Assembly (NCBI GenBank): GCA_947374105.1
Contig: CANCAO010000027.1
Coordinates: 1-11,385 of the forward strand
Direction: 5' to 3'
DNA from: Comamonadaceae bacterium
Lineage (GTDB): Bacteria; Pseudomonadota; Gammaproteobacteria; Burkholderiales; Burkholderiaceae_C
DNA length: 11,385 bases
The notes below the pieces were generated by a model. It did no database searches and was not told the origin of the DNA. It saw nothing but the letters and a program-made list of their open reading frames with translations. Of this stretch, positions 1 to 5,834 are shown piece after piece. The number at the start of each line of letters is the position of its first letter. Positions within the stretch are counted from its first letter, which is position 1. Made by a program: the position numbers and the translations under genes.

Positions 1-49
1 GCGGCATTGCCTGCTCGATGTGGACCGGTGAGGATTGAGAAGTGGTCAT
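1..49 (-). CDS. Start of an unidentified protein, cut by the window edge
   Basis: Only the first 16 codons are visible, reading MTTSQSSPVHIEQAMP before the left edge. The ATG at 49 is preceded by GAGGACGAG, a fair ribosome-binding site, and lies 10 bases after the stop of the small HTH gene on the same strand, so the two are probably co-transcribed. The visible N-terminus is polar and looks unstructured, with no signal peptide or membrane segment. Too little is present to name a family. In mobile elements the gene after an AlpA-like HTH protein is often a replication, integration or partition protein, but that is context only. Confidence 0.5.
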   Translation of the reverse strand, partial: MTTSQSSPVHIEQAMP

Positions 50-59
50 GTTCTCGTCC

Positions 60-329
60 TCACTTGGCCGCACGTTCGGACGTGGAGACGTGCAGCGCGC
101 TGTGCTCGTACTCGGTCACCACTTCCAGCGGATAAGTCACCCGCTTGGAGAGCTTGAGATAGTGCGGGCCGCGCCCTTCGGAGCGCCAGCGTTGCAACGT
201 CTTCGGGCTCACGCCCCAGCGCTGCGCCAGTTCGTTTTCAGAGAGCGCGCGCCGCTCGTGCGGTGCCACCGGTGCGGACATCGCCAGAGTGGCTGATTGA
301 CCGCGATTTGCTGATGTTGATTGCAGCAT
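60..329 (-). CDS. Small AlpA/HTH_17-type DNA-binding protein
   Basis: An 89-aa protein with a predicted MerR-like winged helix-turn-helix of the AlpA/excisionase (HTH_17) type. Residues 29-52 carry the pattern ALSENELAQRWGVSPKTLQR, in which LAQRWGVSPKTLQRW is the HTH. Residues 53-75 (GRGPHYLKLSKRVTYPLEVV) match the wing and the usual 'R.xYp..v..wl' ending. Such proteins act as excisionases, directionality factors or local transcription regulators in integrated elements. I chose the ATG at 329 because AAAGGGG lies just upstream; a TTG at 359 in the same frame has no such site. The first 28 residues are low-complexity and probably disordered. It has its own predicted promoter with GGCGAAC repeats around it, so autoregulation is possible. 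The target is unknown. Confidence 0.8.
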   Translation of the reverse strand: MLQSTSANRGQSATLAMSAPVAPHERRALSENELAQRWGVSPKTLQRWRSEGRGPHYLKLSKRVTYPLEVVTEYEHSALHVSTSERAAK

Positions 330-366
330 TGATACCCCTTTCAGTAAGGTGAGGAACAACGCTGCT

Positions 367-395
367 ATTGAAAAATTTAGGTGGCGAACTGTTAA
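367..395 (-). promoter_or_regulatory. Predicted promoter of the small HTH gene
   Basis: On the minus strand TTAACA (390-395, one mismatch to TTGACA) is followed after 17 bases by TTCAAT (367-372, four of six matches to TATAAT). A start near 360 would give a leader of about 30 bases to the ATG at 329. One GTTCGCC repeat lies in the spacer at 383-389, where a bound protein would block polymerase. This is a prediction from consensus only. Confidence 0.45.
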
Positions 396-437
396 GGAAC
401 TGGCTGGCGAACCAGTGGGTAAGTTCGGGTTCGCCAG
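382..437. repeat. GGCGAAC repeat cluster with a 10-bp inverted repeat, probable operator
   Basis: The heptamer GGCGAAC occurs at 383-389, at 407-412 extending as CTGGCGAACC (404-413), and inverted as GGTTCGCCAG (428-437). The last two form a perfect 10-bp inverted repeat with a 14-base centre. The cluster lies between the terminator of the upstream operon and the small HTH gene, overlapping the predicted promoter of that gene. This is the position expected for an operator bound by the HTH protein itself or by another element regulator. Iteron-like replication sites or a recombination directionality site are less likely alternatives. Confidence 0.5.
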
Positions 438-450
438 TGACCGCAGAAAC

Positions 451-479
451 GAAAACGGCGAGCCGCAGTGGCTCGCCGT
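451..479 (-). terminator. Rho-independent terminator of the 416/320-aa operon
   Basis: On the minus strand, ACGGCGAGCC and GGCTCGCCGT form a perfect 10-bp GC-rich stem (455-479) around a five-base loop, followed by TTTTCGTTT. It begins 22 bases after the stop of the 320-aa gene. This separates that operon from the small HTH gene further left. Confidence 0.8.
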
Positions 480-501
480 CTTGTGGGGATGGATGGTTAG
501 A

Positions 502-1464
502 TCAGGATGTCACTTTTGCCGCACACGGCATGGCATAGGTGCCAGCGCGTTGATTGGTCTTGACCAGCTCTCGATACGCGCGCAGTGGCCCTTCGTACTT
601 GGGATCTCCCTTGTTCTTGGTCTTGACCTTGAACACATCGATGGGCTTATCGCTTGTCAGGCCAGCGCGCGACATCACGCTGTGTGCTTCCTGTTCCTGC
701 CCACCAAAGTGCCAGAACGCACCAAACACGGATGCATGCGCTTCAGACAGGCCAATTGGCGCAGACTCACCCGGCAGATGCACCCATCTGAAGTCGGTAG
801 AGAAGGGCCCGTTCACCGCCTCGATGATGTCGGCATAAACAGCAGCATCCGCCACAGCCTCCGGTTCCATAAAGCTGATGTTGCCGCCGTAAAGCGTGAA
901 GCGTTCTTCCAGCGGCAGCCAAGCGGCAGCGCCAGCAAGAGGATCATCAACAACATCGCGCAGTGGCTTGGGCGTGATCAGCCAAGGTATCGCCGCGCTG
1001 CGGGTGCGCGCGATTAGCGAAGGCTGTTGCAGCAACAGATCCAGGCAGCGGGACAGGATGACAGGACGACGCTGATATGTGCCTAGTCGCCACACGCCGT
1101 TAACCATAGCGACTGCGCCCTGCTGCGCAGGCACGTTGAGCGCTCCGCGCAGTTTGCGGATCAGCCAGTCAGGATCGAACAACCACGCTTGCCGATCAAC
1201 CGCATCTACGGCTATAGATCCGCAGTCGGGGCACTGGCAAGCGAGACCGGTAACAGTTTGAACGACCTGACCACGATGCAACTGGCAGTATGGGCACAGC
1301 ACGTACCTGAGATCCAACTGGTGCTGCTTCACCGCGCGAATTTCGCCCAGCGCGGCCAGCGCCCCGCGCTCGGGGTCAGAAAGCGCAGACTCGAGTGTCG
1401 GCTCCTCGTTGCCAAAGAGCCGACACGCAAGCGCCCAGGTAGTCGCGTTATTGGCCTTGCTCAA
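502..1464 (-). CDS. Unidentified 320-aa protein with a zinc-ribbon-like cysteine cluster
   Basis: I do not recognise the family. The start is taken as TTG at 1464, which overlaps the stop of the upstream gene by 17 bases; the frame is open further upstream to 1578 but the extra residues are Arg/Trp/Ser-rich and look like a shadow of the upstream gene. Residues 57-81 hold CPYC, then a 15-residue gap, then CQCPDC: C57, C60, C76, C78 and C81, fitting a treble-clef or zinc-ribbon site. The rest looks globular with no membrane segment or signal peptide. A segment near residues 145-185 (ILSRCLDLLLQQP, AIPWLITPKP) and a basic C-terminus (KVKTKNKGDPKYEG) stand out. The zinc ribbon suggests nucleic-acid or protein binding. 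Being coupled to the 416-aa protein, it probably works with it. A strong terminator follows. No function is assigned. Confidence 0.8.
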   Translation of the reverse strand: MSKANNATTWALACRLFGNEEPTLESALSDPERGALAALGEIRAVKQHQLDLRYVLCPYCQLHRGQVVQTVTGLACQCPDCGSIAVDAVDRQAWLFDPDWLIRKLRGALNVPAQQGAVAMVNGVWRLGTYQRRPVILSRCLDLLLQQPSLIARTRSAAIPWLITPKPLRDVVDDPLAGAAAWLPLEERFTLYGGNISFMEPEAVADAAVYADIIEAVNGPFSTDFRWVHLPGESAPIGLSEAHASVFGAFWHFGGQEQEAHSVMSRAGLTSDKPIDVFKVKTKNKGDPKYEGPLRAYRELVKTNQRAGTYAMPCAAKVTS

Positions 1465-2698
1465 TTGCGCGCTCGTCCACCAGTTCCGGGCGCTCCCCGG
1501 CCATATCAGCCTGCGCCGACAGCGTCTGCTTTTCTTGCAGGATGCCGATCTGCACCAGGTAGCCCTCCAGCTGGGCACGCAACTTCTCGTCGAACTTATG
1601 CAGGTTCAGACGACCACGGCGTGTCACTTCCACGGTCACAACGGGGCTGCGCTGTTTGCCTGGGGGTGGCGCGTAGTACAGGTTGATGGTGGCTGCGGTC
1701 ACCAGCCAGTGCCGCGCCAGTGGATTGTCATGCTCGAATTTTTCGGCAATCAATTCCGTGACGCATTCATGCTGGCTGCTGGCCATCGCCGTGAACTCGG
1801 CCTTAAGGTGGGTGTCCGGGCTCATCAACGTGATCGACTTGACCTGCAGTGACACAAAGCCATCTGCCGCCGCCTGCGGCACCTGGAAACCCAACTTCAA
1901 GGTCGACAGATCCAGCGTTGGCGGTTTGATCCGCTGCGCCGCCACATCCACACCCAGCAGATGCAGCGCGAAGGCATGGGCCAGCATCTCATGGTATTTC
2001 GCGCCACCGCGAATCAAGGTGCGGACCACGCCAGTGGCGTCCGAGTACTCCAAGGTCATGTGGATATTTGGGCTGCCGACACGGCGCTGCAGTGTCGTGC
2101 CGTCAAACTCCAGCCGCATCATGGCCAGGTCCTTGGCGTGCACCGTGACGAGCTGTGTGCCTTGCGTGCGGTCCAGCAGGTGCGCAACGCAGACCTCGCC
2201 ACATCCGAGTTCCTTTTGGTAGAAACCTTTGATGGCATCGCCGAACGCCGCCATGGATGCCGGGTCGCGGCGCACCGTGACCTTGATTCCAAGGTCATGC
2301 TGCTGCGCGTGCTGGGTATGGCTGTCGACATACTCCATCTCCGCTGCCTGCTCAAACAGGTCCATGTGGTGGACGAATAGCCAAAACGCCCGGTGGATAT
2401 CGCTCTGGCAACCGATCAAACTGACCAGGGCAGCGCCGTTTGCTGAGGTGGCCTGGAACATCGCCTGCTTACCGCGAGGGTGCGCAAGTTGCGTGCTGAC
2501 GTGCAATCCGGCCACTACCTTGTCCCGCACCCCAATGTCGGGGTAGGTCTGGATCGCCTCAATCAGCCGGTTGGAAGTAGCTGGATCGTCCGTCCAGTCA
2601 AAATCTGGCGGGAACACCATGCCTTGGTTTTGGAGGTAAGTGCGCAGCGTCGCGTCGACTGGCAGGTTAAGCAGCGCATCAGCGTAGGTCAGTTTCAT
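1448..2698 (-). CDS. Unidentified 416-aa protein, first gene of a two-gene operon
   Basis: I do not recognise the family. The ATG at 2698 has AAAGGA about seven bases upstream. The frame is open to 2857, but a near-consensus promoter lies inside that extension (2823-2850), so the shorter start is preferred. The protein appears soluble. It has an alpha-helical N-terminal part (residues 1-170, with FWLFVHHMDLFEQAAEMEYV), then a mixed alpha/beta part (about 170-270) including HLLDRTQGTQLVTVHAKD and VVRTLIRGGAKYHEMLAHAF. The C-terminal part is rich in beta-strand (about 280-390), ending in a charged tail with RRGRLNLHKFDEKLRAQLEG. I see no Walker, nuclease or methylase motif. It is co-transcribed and translationally coupled with the 320-aa zinc-ribbon protein and lies divergent from an XRE/ImmA pair that probably regulates it. 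Confidence 0.85.
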   Translation of the reverse strand: MKLTYADALLNLPVDATLRTYLQNQGMVFPPDFDWTDDPATSNRLIEAIQTYPDIGVRDKVVAGLHVSTQLAHPRGKQAMFQATSANGAALVSLIGCQSDIHRAFWLFVHHMDLFEQAAEMEYVDSHTQHAQQHDLGIKVTVRRDPASMAAFGDAIKGFYQKELGCGEVCVAHLLDRTQGTQLVTVHAKDLAMMRLEFDGTTLQRRVGSPNIHMTLEYSDATGVVRTLIRGGAKYHEMLAHAFALHLLGVDVAAQRIKPPTLDLSTLKLGFQVPQAAADGFVSLQVKSITLMSPDTHLKAEFTAMASSQHECVTELIAEKFEHDNPLARHWLVTAATINLYYAPPPGKQRSPVVTVEVTRRGRLNLHKFDEKLRAQLEGYLVQIGILQEKQTLSAQADMAGERPELVDERAIEQGQ

Positions 2699-2812
2699 AC
2701 TCGGTCCTTTCAGGATGTCGTCGTTGGACTGAAGACCGGAACCTTGCGGTGCTGCCGTCGGCGACTGGTTGCACAAAATAGGCCATGTACCGTCAAAAGT
2801 CATGTAGAACGA

Positions 2813-2828
2813 TACAAGACCGATTGTA
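2813..2828. promoter_or_regulatory. 434-repressor-like operator dyad over the leftward promoter
   Basis: TACAA (2813-2817), six bases, TTGTA (2824-2828) forms a perfect 5-bp-arm dyad. Its core, ACAA-N6-TTGT, has the arm sequence and spacing of the phage 434 repressor operators, and XRE-family regulators commonly bind such sites. It covers the -10 element (2823-2828) of the leftward promoter, so binding should repress that promoter. The XRE regulator encoded at 2924 is the obvious candidate ligand. A second, looser dyad, AACA-N7-TGTT (2853-2867), lies next to the rightward promoter. Confidence 0.45.
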
Positions 2829-2850
2829 CGCGCCCATGCCCGCTTGTCAA
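2823..2850 (-). promoter_or_regulatory. Near-consensus sigma-70 promoter of the 416/320-aa operon
   Basis: On the minus strand a perfect TTGACA (2845-2850) is followed after 16 bases by TACAAT (2823-2828, five of six). Transcription would start near 2815, giving a leader of about 117 bases to the ATG at 2698. A promoter this close to consensus next to a dyad suggests a unit that is strong when free and normally repressed. Confidence 0.65.
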
Positions 2851-2865
2851 TCAACATGGCACTTG

Positions 2866-2894
2866 TTCTTTGAATTGGCTCTTTCTGCTATACT
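2866..2894 (+). promoter_or_regulatory. Predicted promoter of the XRE/ImmA pair
   Basis: TATACT at 2889-2894 is a good -10 element, about 30 bases before the ATG at 2924. The -35 region is poor: TTCTTT at 2866-2871 gives a 17-base spacer, and TTGTTC at 2863-2868 a 20-base one. The weak -35 and the AACA-N7-TGTT dyad just upstream (2853-2867) would fit low, autoregulated expression. Confidence 0.4.
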
Positions 2895-2923
2895 TTTTGG
2901 CTATTTCAAGGGTTATTACGCAA

Positions 2924-3271
2924 ATGCCAAGTCCTTTCGGAATACGGTTACGGCAATTACGAGAAGCCAAGGGCTTCACACTCCAGCAAGTGGCAGACGC
3001 CGTTGGTTGCAGCAAGGGTTATGTCTGGGAGCTGGAAATGCGCGAGGGCCAGCGCCCCACCGCCGAGCGCCTGAACGCCATCGGCAAGCTGCTCGGCGTG
3101 AAGGTGGAGGATTTGCTGGGCGAGCCCATTGGTGAAGTCACGCCAGCCAGCGGCGCTGATGTCGCTTTTTTCCGGGAATACGCCGGGATGAGTGAAGATG
3201 AGAAAAAACGCTACCGGGACGCCATGAAGCTGATGTTTGGCAACAAGGGTTCCGACGCGGAGGGCGCTTGA
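2924..3271 (+). CDS. XRE-family transcriptional regulator, partner of the ImmA-like protease
   Basis: A 115-aa Cro/CI-type helix-turn-helix protein. Residues 5-68 form the five-helix HTH: FGIRLRQLREAKGFTLQQVA, then VGCSKGYVWELEMRE as the recognition region, then PTAERLNAIGKLLGVKVEDLL. The last 45 residues (FFREYAGMSEDEKKRYRDAM onward) are a helical tail that could carry the dimer contact or protease site. I chose the ATG at 2924 because it places the HTH at the very N-terminus and follows a TATACT box; the frame is open much further upstream but that part is shadow. It overlaps the ImmA-like gene by four bases. In related pairs (ImmR/ImmA of ICEBs1, DdrO/IrrE of Deinococcus) the protease cleaves the repressor to switch genes on. 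Its likely targets are the two promoters between 2698 and 2924. Confidence 0.9.
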   Translation: MPSPFGIRLRQLREAKGFTLQQVADAVGCSKGYVWELEMREGQRPTAERLNAIGKLLGVKVEDLLGEPIGEVTPASGADVAFFREYAGMSEDEKKRYRDAMKLMFGNKGSDAEGA

Positions 3272-4191
3272 GCGACGCTGCACCGCTGAACAGTTTCAAG
3301 GCTGCCGCCAAGATACTGACCTGGCTGGATGCAATGGGCAGTCTCACCTTGCCCATTGATCTGGAACTGGTCAGGCAGATGCTGCCTGACACCCCATTTG
3401 GACGTGGCACGTCCATCAAAGAACCGGCCAATCTGACCTGGAATGCCAGCGAGGGCGCACTGGTGCGCAATCCAGAGAATCATGCAGAGTGGGGAATTTT
3501 TGTAAACCCAAAGGCTCGCGCCGAGCGCAGACGGTTCACCGTGGCACACGAACTGGGGCATTTTGTTCTGCACCGCGCGACCCAGGCGACTTTCAACTGC
3601 GACAAGGAGAGCGTGTACACCGGGATCGACACGCTCAAGGCAATCGAGCGCGAGGCCGACGACTTCGCCAGCAACCTGCTGATGCCCGGCAATATGCTGC
3701 GGGACCGTATTGATGGCAAACGCATCGACATCCATCTGCTCGGCGCTCTGGCCAAGGAGTTCGGTGTGTCGCTCGAGGCGATGTGCATCCGCTTGGTCAA
3801 ATACACCGAACAGCGCGTAGTCCTGGTTTACTGGGATAACGGATTTTTGAAGTACCAATGGCCCAGTGGCGAAGCCAGACGTACGCGTGTTCGATTGCGA
3901 AAAACTGCAGATCCGCAGGAACCACTACTTGGCACACTGGCCGCCGATGAGGAAATCGCGCAAGAGTGGGATGGCGTGGACATGCCTGCCATTGCGTGGT
4001 GCACAAGTGAAGCCAGCGACATACGCTTGAGAGAACTCAAGCACACCTACGCCGACGGCAATCGGGTCCTGTCATTGCTGATGCTGGAATCGGCTCCGCC
4101 GCGCACGTACCATGCCAGCGGTTGGGAGGATGAGGAAACGCGCGACACATTCGATCGGTTCATCGACAACGGGCAGTTTCCGGTGCGATGA
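3268..4191 (+). CDS. ImmA/IrrE-family zinc metallopeptidase
   Basis: A 307-aa protein with the ImmA/IrrE (DUF955-type) core. HELGH at residues 94-98, in FTVAHELGHFVLHR, supplies two zinc-binding histidines and the catalytic glutamate. E129 in EREADDFASNLLMP is the expected third ligand, and LLMP is a typical family ending. Residues about 165-307 form an extra C-terminal domain (VVLVYWDNGFLKYQWPSG onward), possibly a sensor. The start is the TTG at 3268, overlapping the stop of the XRE gene as TTGA, with GGAGGG six bases before it, so translation is coupled. Its likely substrate is the XRE partner, by analogy with ImmR and DdrO. Some XRE/ImmA-type pairs act as toxin-antitoxin or anti-phage modules (RosmerTA is one I recall as such), so a defence role is also possible. 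Confidence 0.92.
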   Translation: MSDAAPLNSFKAAAKILTWLDAMGSLTLPIDLELVRQMLPDTPFGRGTSIKEPANLTWNASEGALVRNPENHAEWGIFVNPKARAERRRFTVAHELGHFVLHRATQATFNCDKESVYTGIDTLKAIEREADDFASNLLMPGNMLRDRIDGKRIDIHLLGALAKEFGVSLEAMCIRLVKYTEQRVVLVYWDNGFLKYQWPSGEARRTRVRLRKTADPQEPLLGTLAADEEIAQEWDGVDMPAIAWCTSEASDIRLRELKHTYADGNRVLSLLMLESAPPRTYHASGWEDEETRDTFDRFIDNGQFPVR

Positions 4192-4280
4192 AAACGAGCC
4201 AGGAACGCACATTCACCCTTGCCCGGTTTCGGCAGTCTTAACCTGCCGTCCAACTACCTGATATCAAACATCATCGACAG

Positions 4281-4997
4281 ATGCAGCCCGAGTATCTTGC
4301 CCGTCTCAGTGAGTCAGTCCAACAATTCGTCCTTGAAGTCGAGAAAGACGCGGGCGTTGAAATCAACGTAATTCTCGCCATCAAGCAAAACGATGGCGGA
4401 ACTACTGGTCAGGGCAAACTTGCAGTCGTCATCAACGCCCAAAGCATTCAACTCTTTGCGCCGACCAATGGATACTTCCCCGAAGGGGGGGTTCGCCATG
4501 AAGTGCTGCATGTGCAGCGGTTTCATGTCGAGGGAGTTCCCAAGCTGTCTTTAGCCGATAGTGAAGAATGGGATAGAAGTTTTTCCGATGCGCTGGGTGA
4601 CCTCGACAATGCCATCGAGCACGTAGTCATCGTTCCTGTGGAACTTCAATTTCATCCAGAGCGACGCGATCATTGGGAAGCCGTGATGCGAAATGTCTGT
4701 TTGGGCCTTCCCGATGTACCAGAGGGCGAGCGACGCCTTGCGGTCTGTCTTCACTGGACGTTCCTGCGCCATGTCCTACCTGACTCGCCCCTGGTTGAGA
4801 TCGTAAAAAATTTCGCGCAGAAGCATGCGTTGCTGGAAATGGCCGACCACTTCGCCGATCAGTTCATATCTGCAGCGGCTAGTAAGGAGGAACTTGTGCG
4901 CCTCATTTTCCTCACTTTTCCCGAAATTTCGAAAAGCCGCGCAGCTTTGGAATACATCAACAGCATGACGGGCACAAGCCAGAAGCCAATTCCATAG
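4281..4997 (+). CDS. Unidentified 238-aa HExxH protein, probable zincin metalloprotease
   Basis: I do not recognise the exact family. Residues 73-77 read HEVLH, within GGVRHEVLHVQRFHVEGVPK, an HExxH zinc site in a helix. Some 35 residues later DNAIEHVVIVP (109-119) offers E113 or H114 as the third ligand. A short beta region before the helix (INVILAIK, KLAVVINAQSIQLFA) fits the zincin fold. No signal peptide or membrane segment is seen, so the protein is probably cytoplasmic. It starts 89 bases after the ImmA-like gene on the same strand. That gap contains a weak hairpin (CGGCAG/CTGCCG, 4230-4248) without a T-tract, so co-transcription is likely but not certain. The ATG at 4281 has no good ribosome-binding site. 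The gene looks less G+C-rich than its neighbours. A G7 run (4485-4491) sits just before the active site. Confidence 0.8.
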   Translation: MQPEYLARLSESVQQFVLEVEKDAGVEINVILAIKQNDGGTTGQGKLAVVINAQSIQLFAPTNGYFPEGGVRHEVLHVQRFHVEGVPKLSLADSEEWDRSFSDALGDLDNAIEHVVIVPVELQFHPERRDHWEAVMRNVCLGLPDVPEGERRLAVCLHWTFLRHVLPDSPLVEIVKNFAQKHALLEMADHFADQFISAAASKEELVRLIFLTFPEISKSRAALEYINSMTGTSQKPIP

Positions 4998-5066
4998 ATC
5001 GAATACGGCGAGCAAACCTCTCCATCAATTTCCGAGGACTGTTTTCGGTACAGCATCTCATTGCCC

Positions 5067-5088
5067 CTCGATAGCGCGCTAAAACGAG
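5067..5088. repeat. Palindrome upstream of the recombinase cassette
   Basis: TAGCGCGCTA (5072-5081) is a perfect 10-bp palindrome, flanked by CTCG (5067-5070) and CGAG (5085-5088) in near-symmetry. It lies about 60 bases before the first gene of the cassette. It could be a recombinase binding or crossover site, or an operator. I see no convincing promoter in 4998-5148, so the cassette may also be read from upstream. Confidence 0.3.
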
Positions 5089-5148
5089 TTACTCCGACAT
5101 GGCTCGGCCCATAGCATGGATGACAGTTTTCCATCTGGAGCGCCACCC

Positions 5149-5373
5149 ATGTCAAATGTCGAATCACCCTTACCTGCGCATCGCCTGACGCACGAAATTC
5201 AGCCCCGGCACCCGCACCGGGAAATCGCCGAACTACTGGCCACAGCGATTGTGCGGGCACGTCTCAAGAGCATGCAGCCTTTTGTCGACACCGAGAGCGA
5301 AGTTAGCCTTGGCTTTACTGGCAACCAGCGCGTCAATGCGAACCCGTCTTACACAGAAGGAGTTCAAGAATGA
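5149..5373 (+). CDS. Small conserved-type protein heading the recombinase cassette
   Basis: A 74-aa protein of unknown function. The start is taken as the ATG at 5149, which has CTGGAG about eight bases upstream; an earlier ATG at 5116 lacks a site. The central part HPHREIAELLATAIVRARLK looks like an amphipathic helix, and both ends look disordered. Small proteins of this kind are common just before DUF2924 genes in recombinase cassettes of proteobacteria (recalled, not searched). Its stop overlaps the next start as ATGA, so the four genes to 7728 form one coupled unit. A role as recombinase accessory factor is inference from position only. Confidence 0.7.
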   Translation: MSNVESPLPAHRLTHEIQPRHPHREIAELLATAIVRARLKSMQPFVDTESEVSLGFTGNQRVNANPSYTEGVQE

Positions 5374-5834
5374 CGACGCAAGCAACCACGACCATCGCGC
5401 AAATAGCGCAGCTACCCAACCTGCCCATGGAAAGCCTTTGGGCCTTGTGGGACGAGCTTTTTGACCGCCGCCCTGGCCACCACCATCGCACCTATCTCGA
5501 AAGCCGGATCGCCTACAAATTGCAGGAGCGTGCATTTGGCGGCATGTCCAGTCACGTCCGGGCCAAGCTGGAAAAAATCGGCGAAACCGGAGAGGTGCCA
5601 GGCCACAAGAGGCGCGCCGAAAGCGATCTTGCTCCGGGCACTACCCTGGTGCGCGAGTACGACGGCGTCACTTACCGGGTCAAGGTGATGGACGACGGAC
5701 GTTTCGACCTCAACGGTCGCCCGTTCAAAAGTCTGTCAAAGGTGGCGCGCGAAATCACTGGTACGGTGTATTCCGGTCCGGTGTTTTTCGGCCTGAAACC
5801 ATCCAGCCGTGAACGAAAGGCTGGACTGGTATGA
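5370..5834 (+). CDS. DUF2924 protein of the recombinase cassette
   Basis: A 154-aa protein matching the DUF2924 pattern. Near residues 22-32 is SLWALWDELF, then RIAYKLQERAFGG (about 46-58). A beta-rich C-terminal part has PGTTLVREYDGVTYRVKV and SLSKVAREITGTVYSGPVFF, ending in FGL. The family has no settled biochemical role, but it is repeatedly found directly before serine recombinases in proteobacterial prophages and islands, suggesting an accessory or DNA-binding function. AAGGAG (5357-5362) lies seven bases before the ATG. The gene overlaps both neighbours as ATGA: its start on the small protein's stop, and its stop on the recombinase start. Confidence 0.92.
   Translation: MTTQATTTIAQIAQLPNLPMESLWALWDELFDRRPGHHHRTYLESRIAYKLQERAFGGMSSHVRAKLEKIGETGEVPGHKRRAESDLAPGTTLVREYDGVTYRVKVMDDGRFDLNGRPFKSLSKVAREITGTVYSGPVFFGLKPSSRERKAGLV

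Noticed and set aside
349..1017. Long plus-strand open frame (222 codons)
   Set aside because: It lies opposite the 320-aa gene, begins in the operator/terminator region and has a composition typical of an antisense shadow.
2448..2457. GGTGGCCTGG resembling the tRNA-Phe 3' end, possible attachment-site copy
   Set aside because: The match is only about ten bases, lies inside the 416-aa coding frame and does not extend into the T-arm.
2699..2857. N-terminal extension of the 416-aa protein up to 2857
   Set aside because: A near-consensus promoter and a dyad lie within it and a good ribosome-binding site precedes the ATG at 2698.
3211..3858. Minus-strand open frame opposite the ImmA-like gene (215 codons)
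   Set aside because: The opposite strand carries the clear HELGH protease; no domain or ribosome-binding site is seen in this frame.
4230..4248. Hairpin CGGCAG/CTGCCG between the ImmA-like and second zincin genes
   Set aside because: Only six base pairs and no T-tract, so not called as a terminator.
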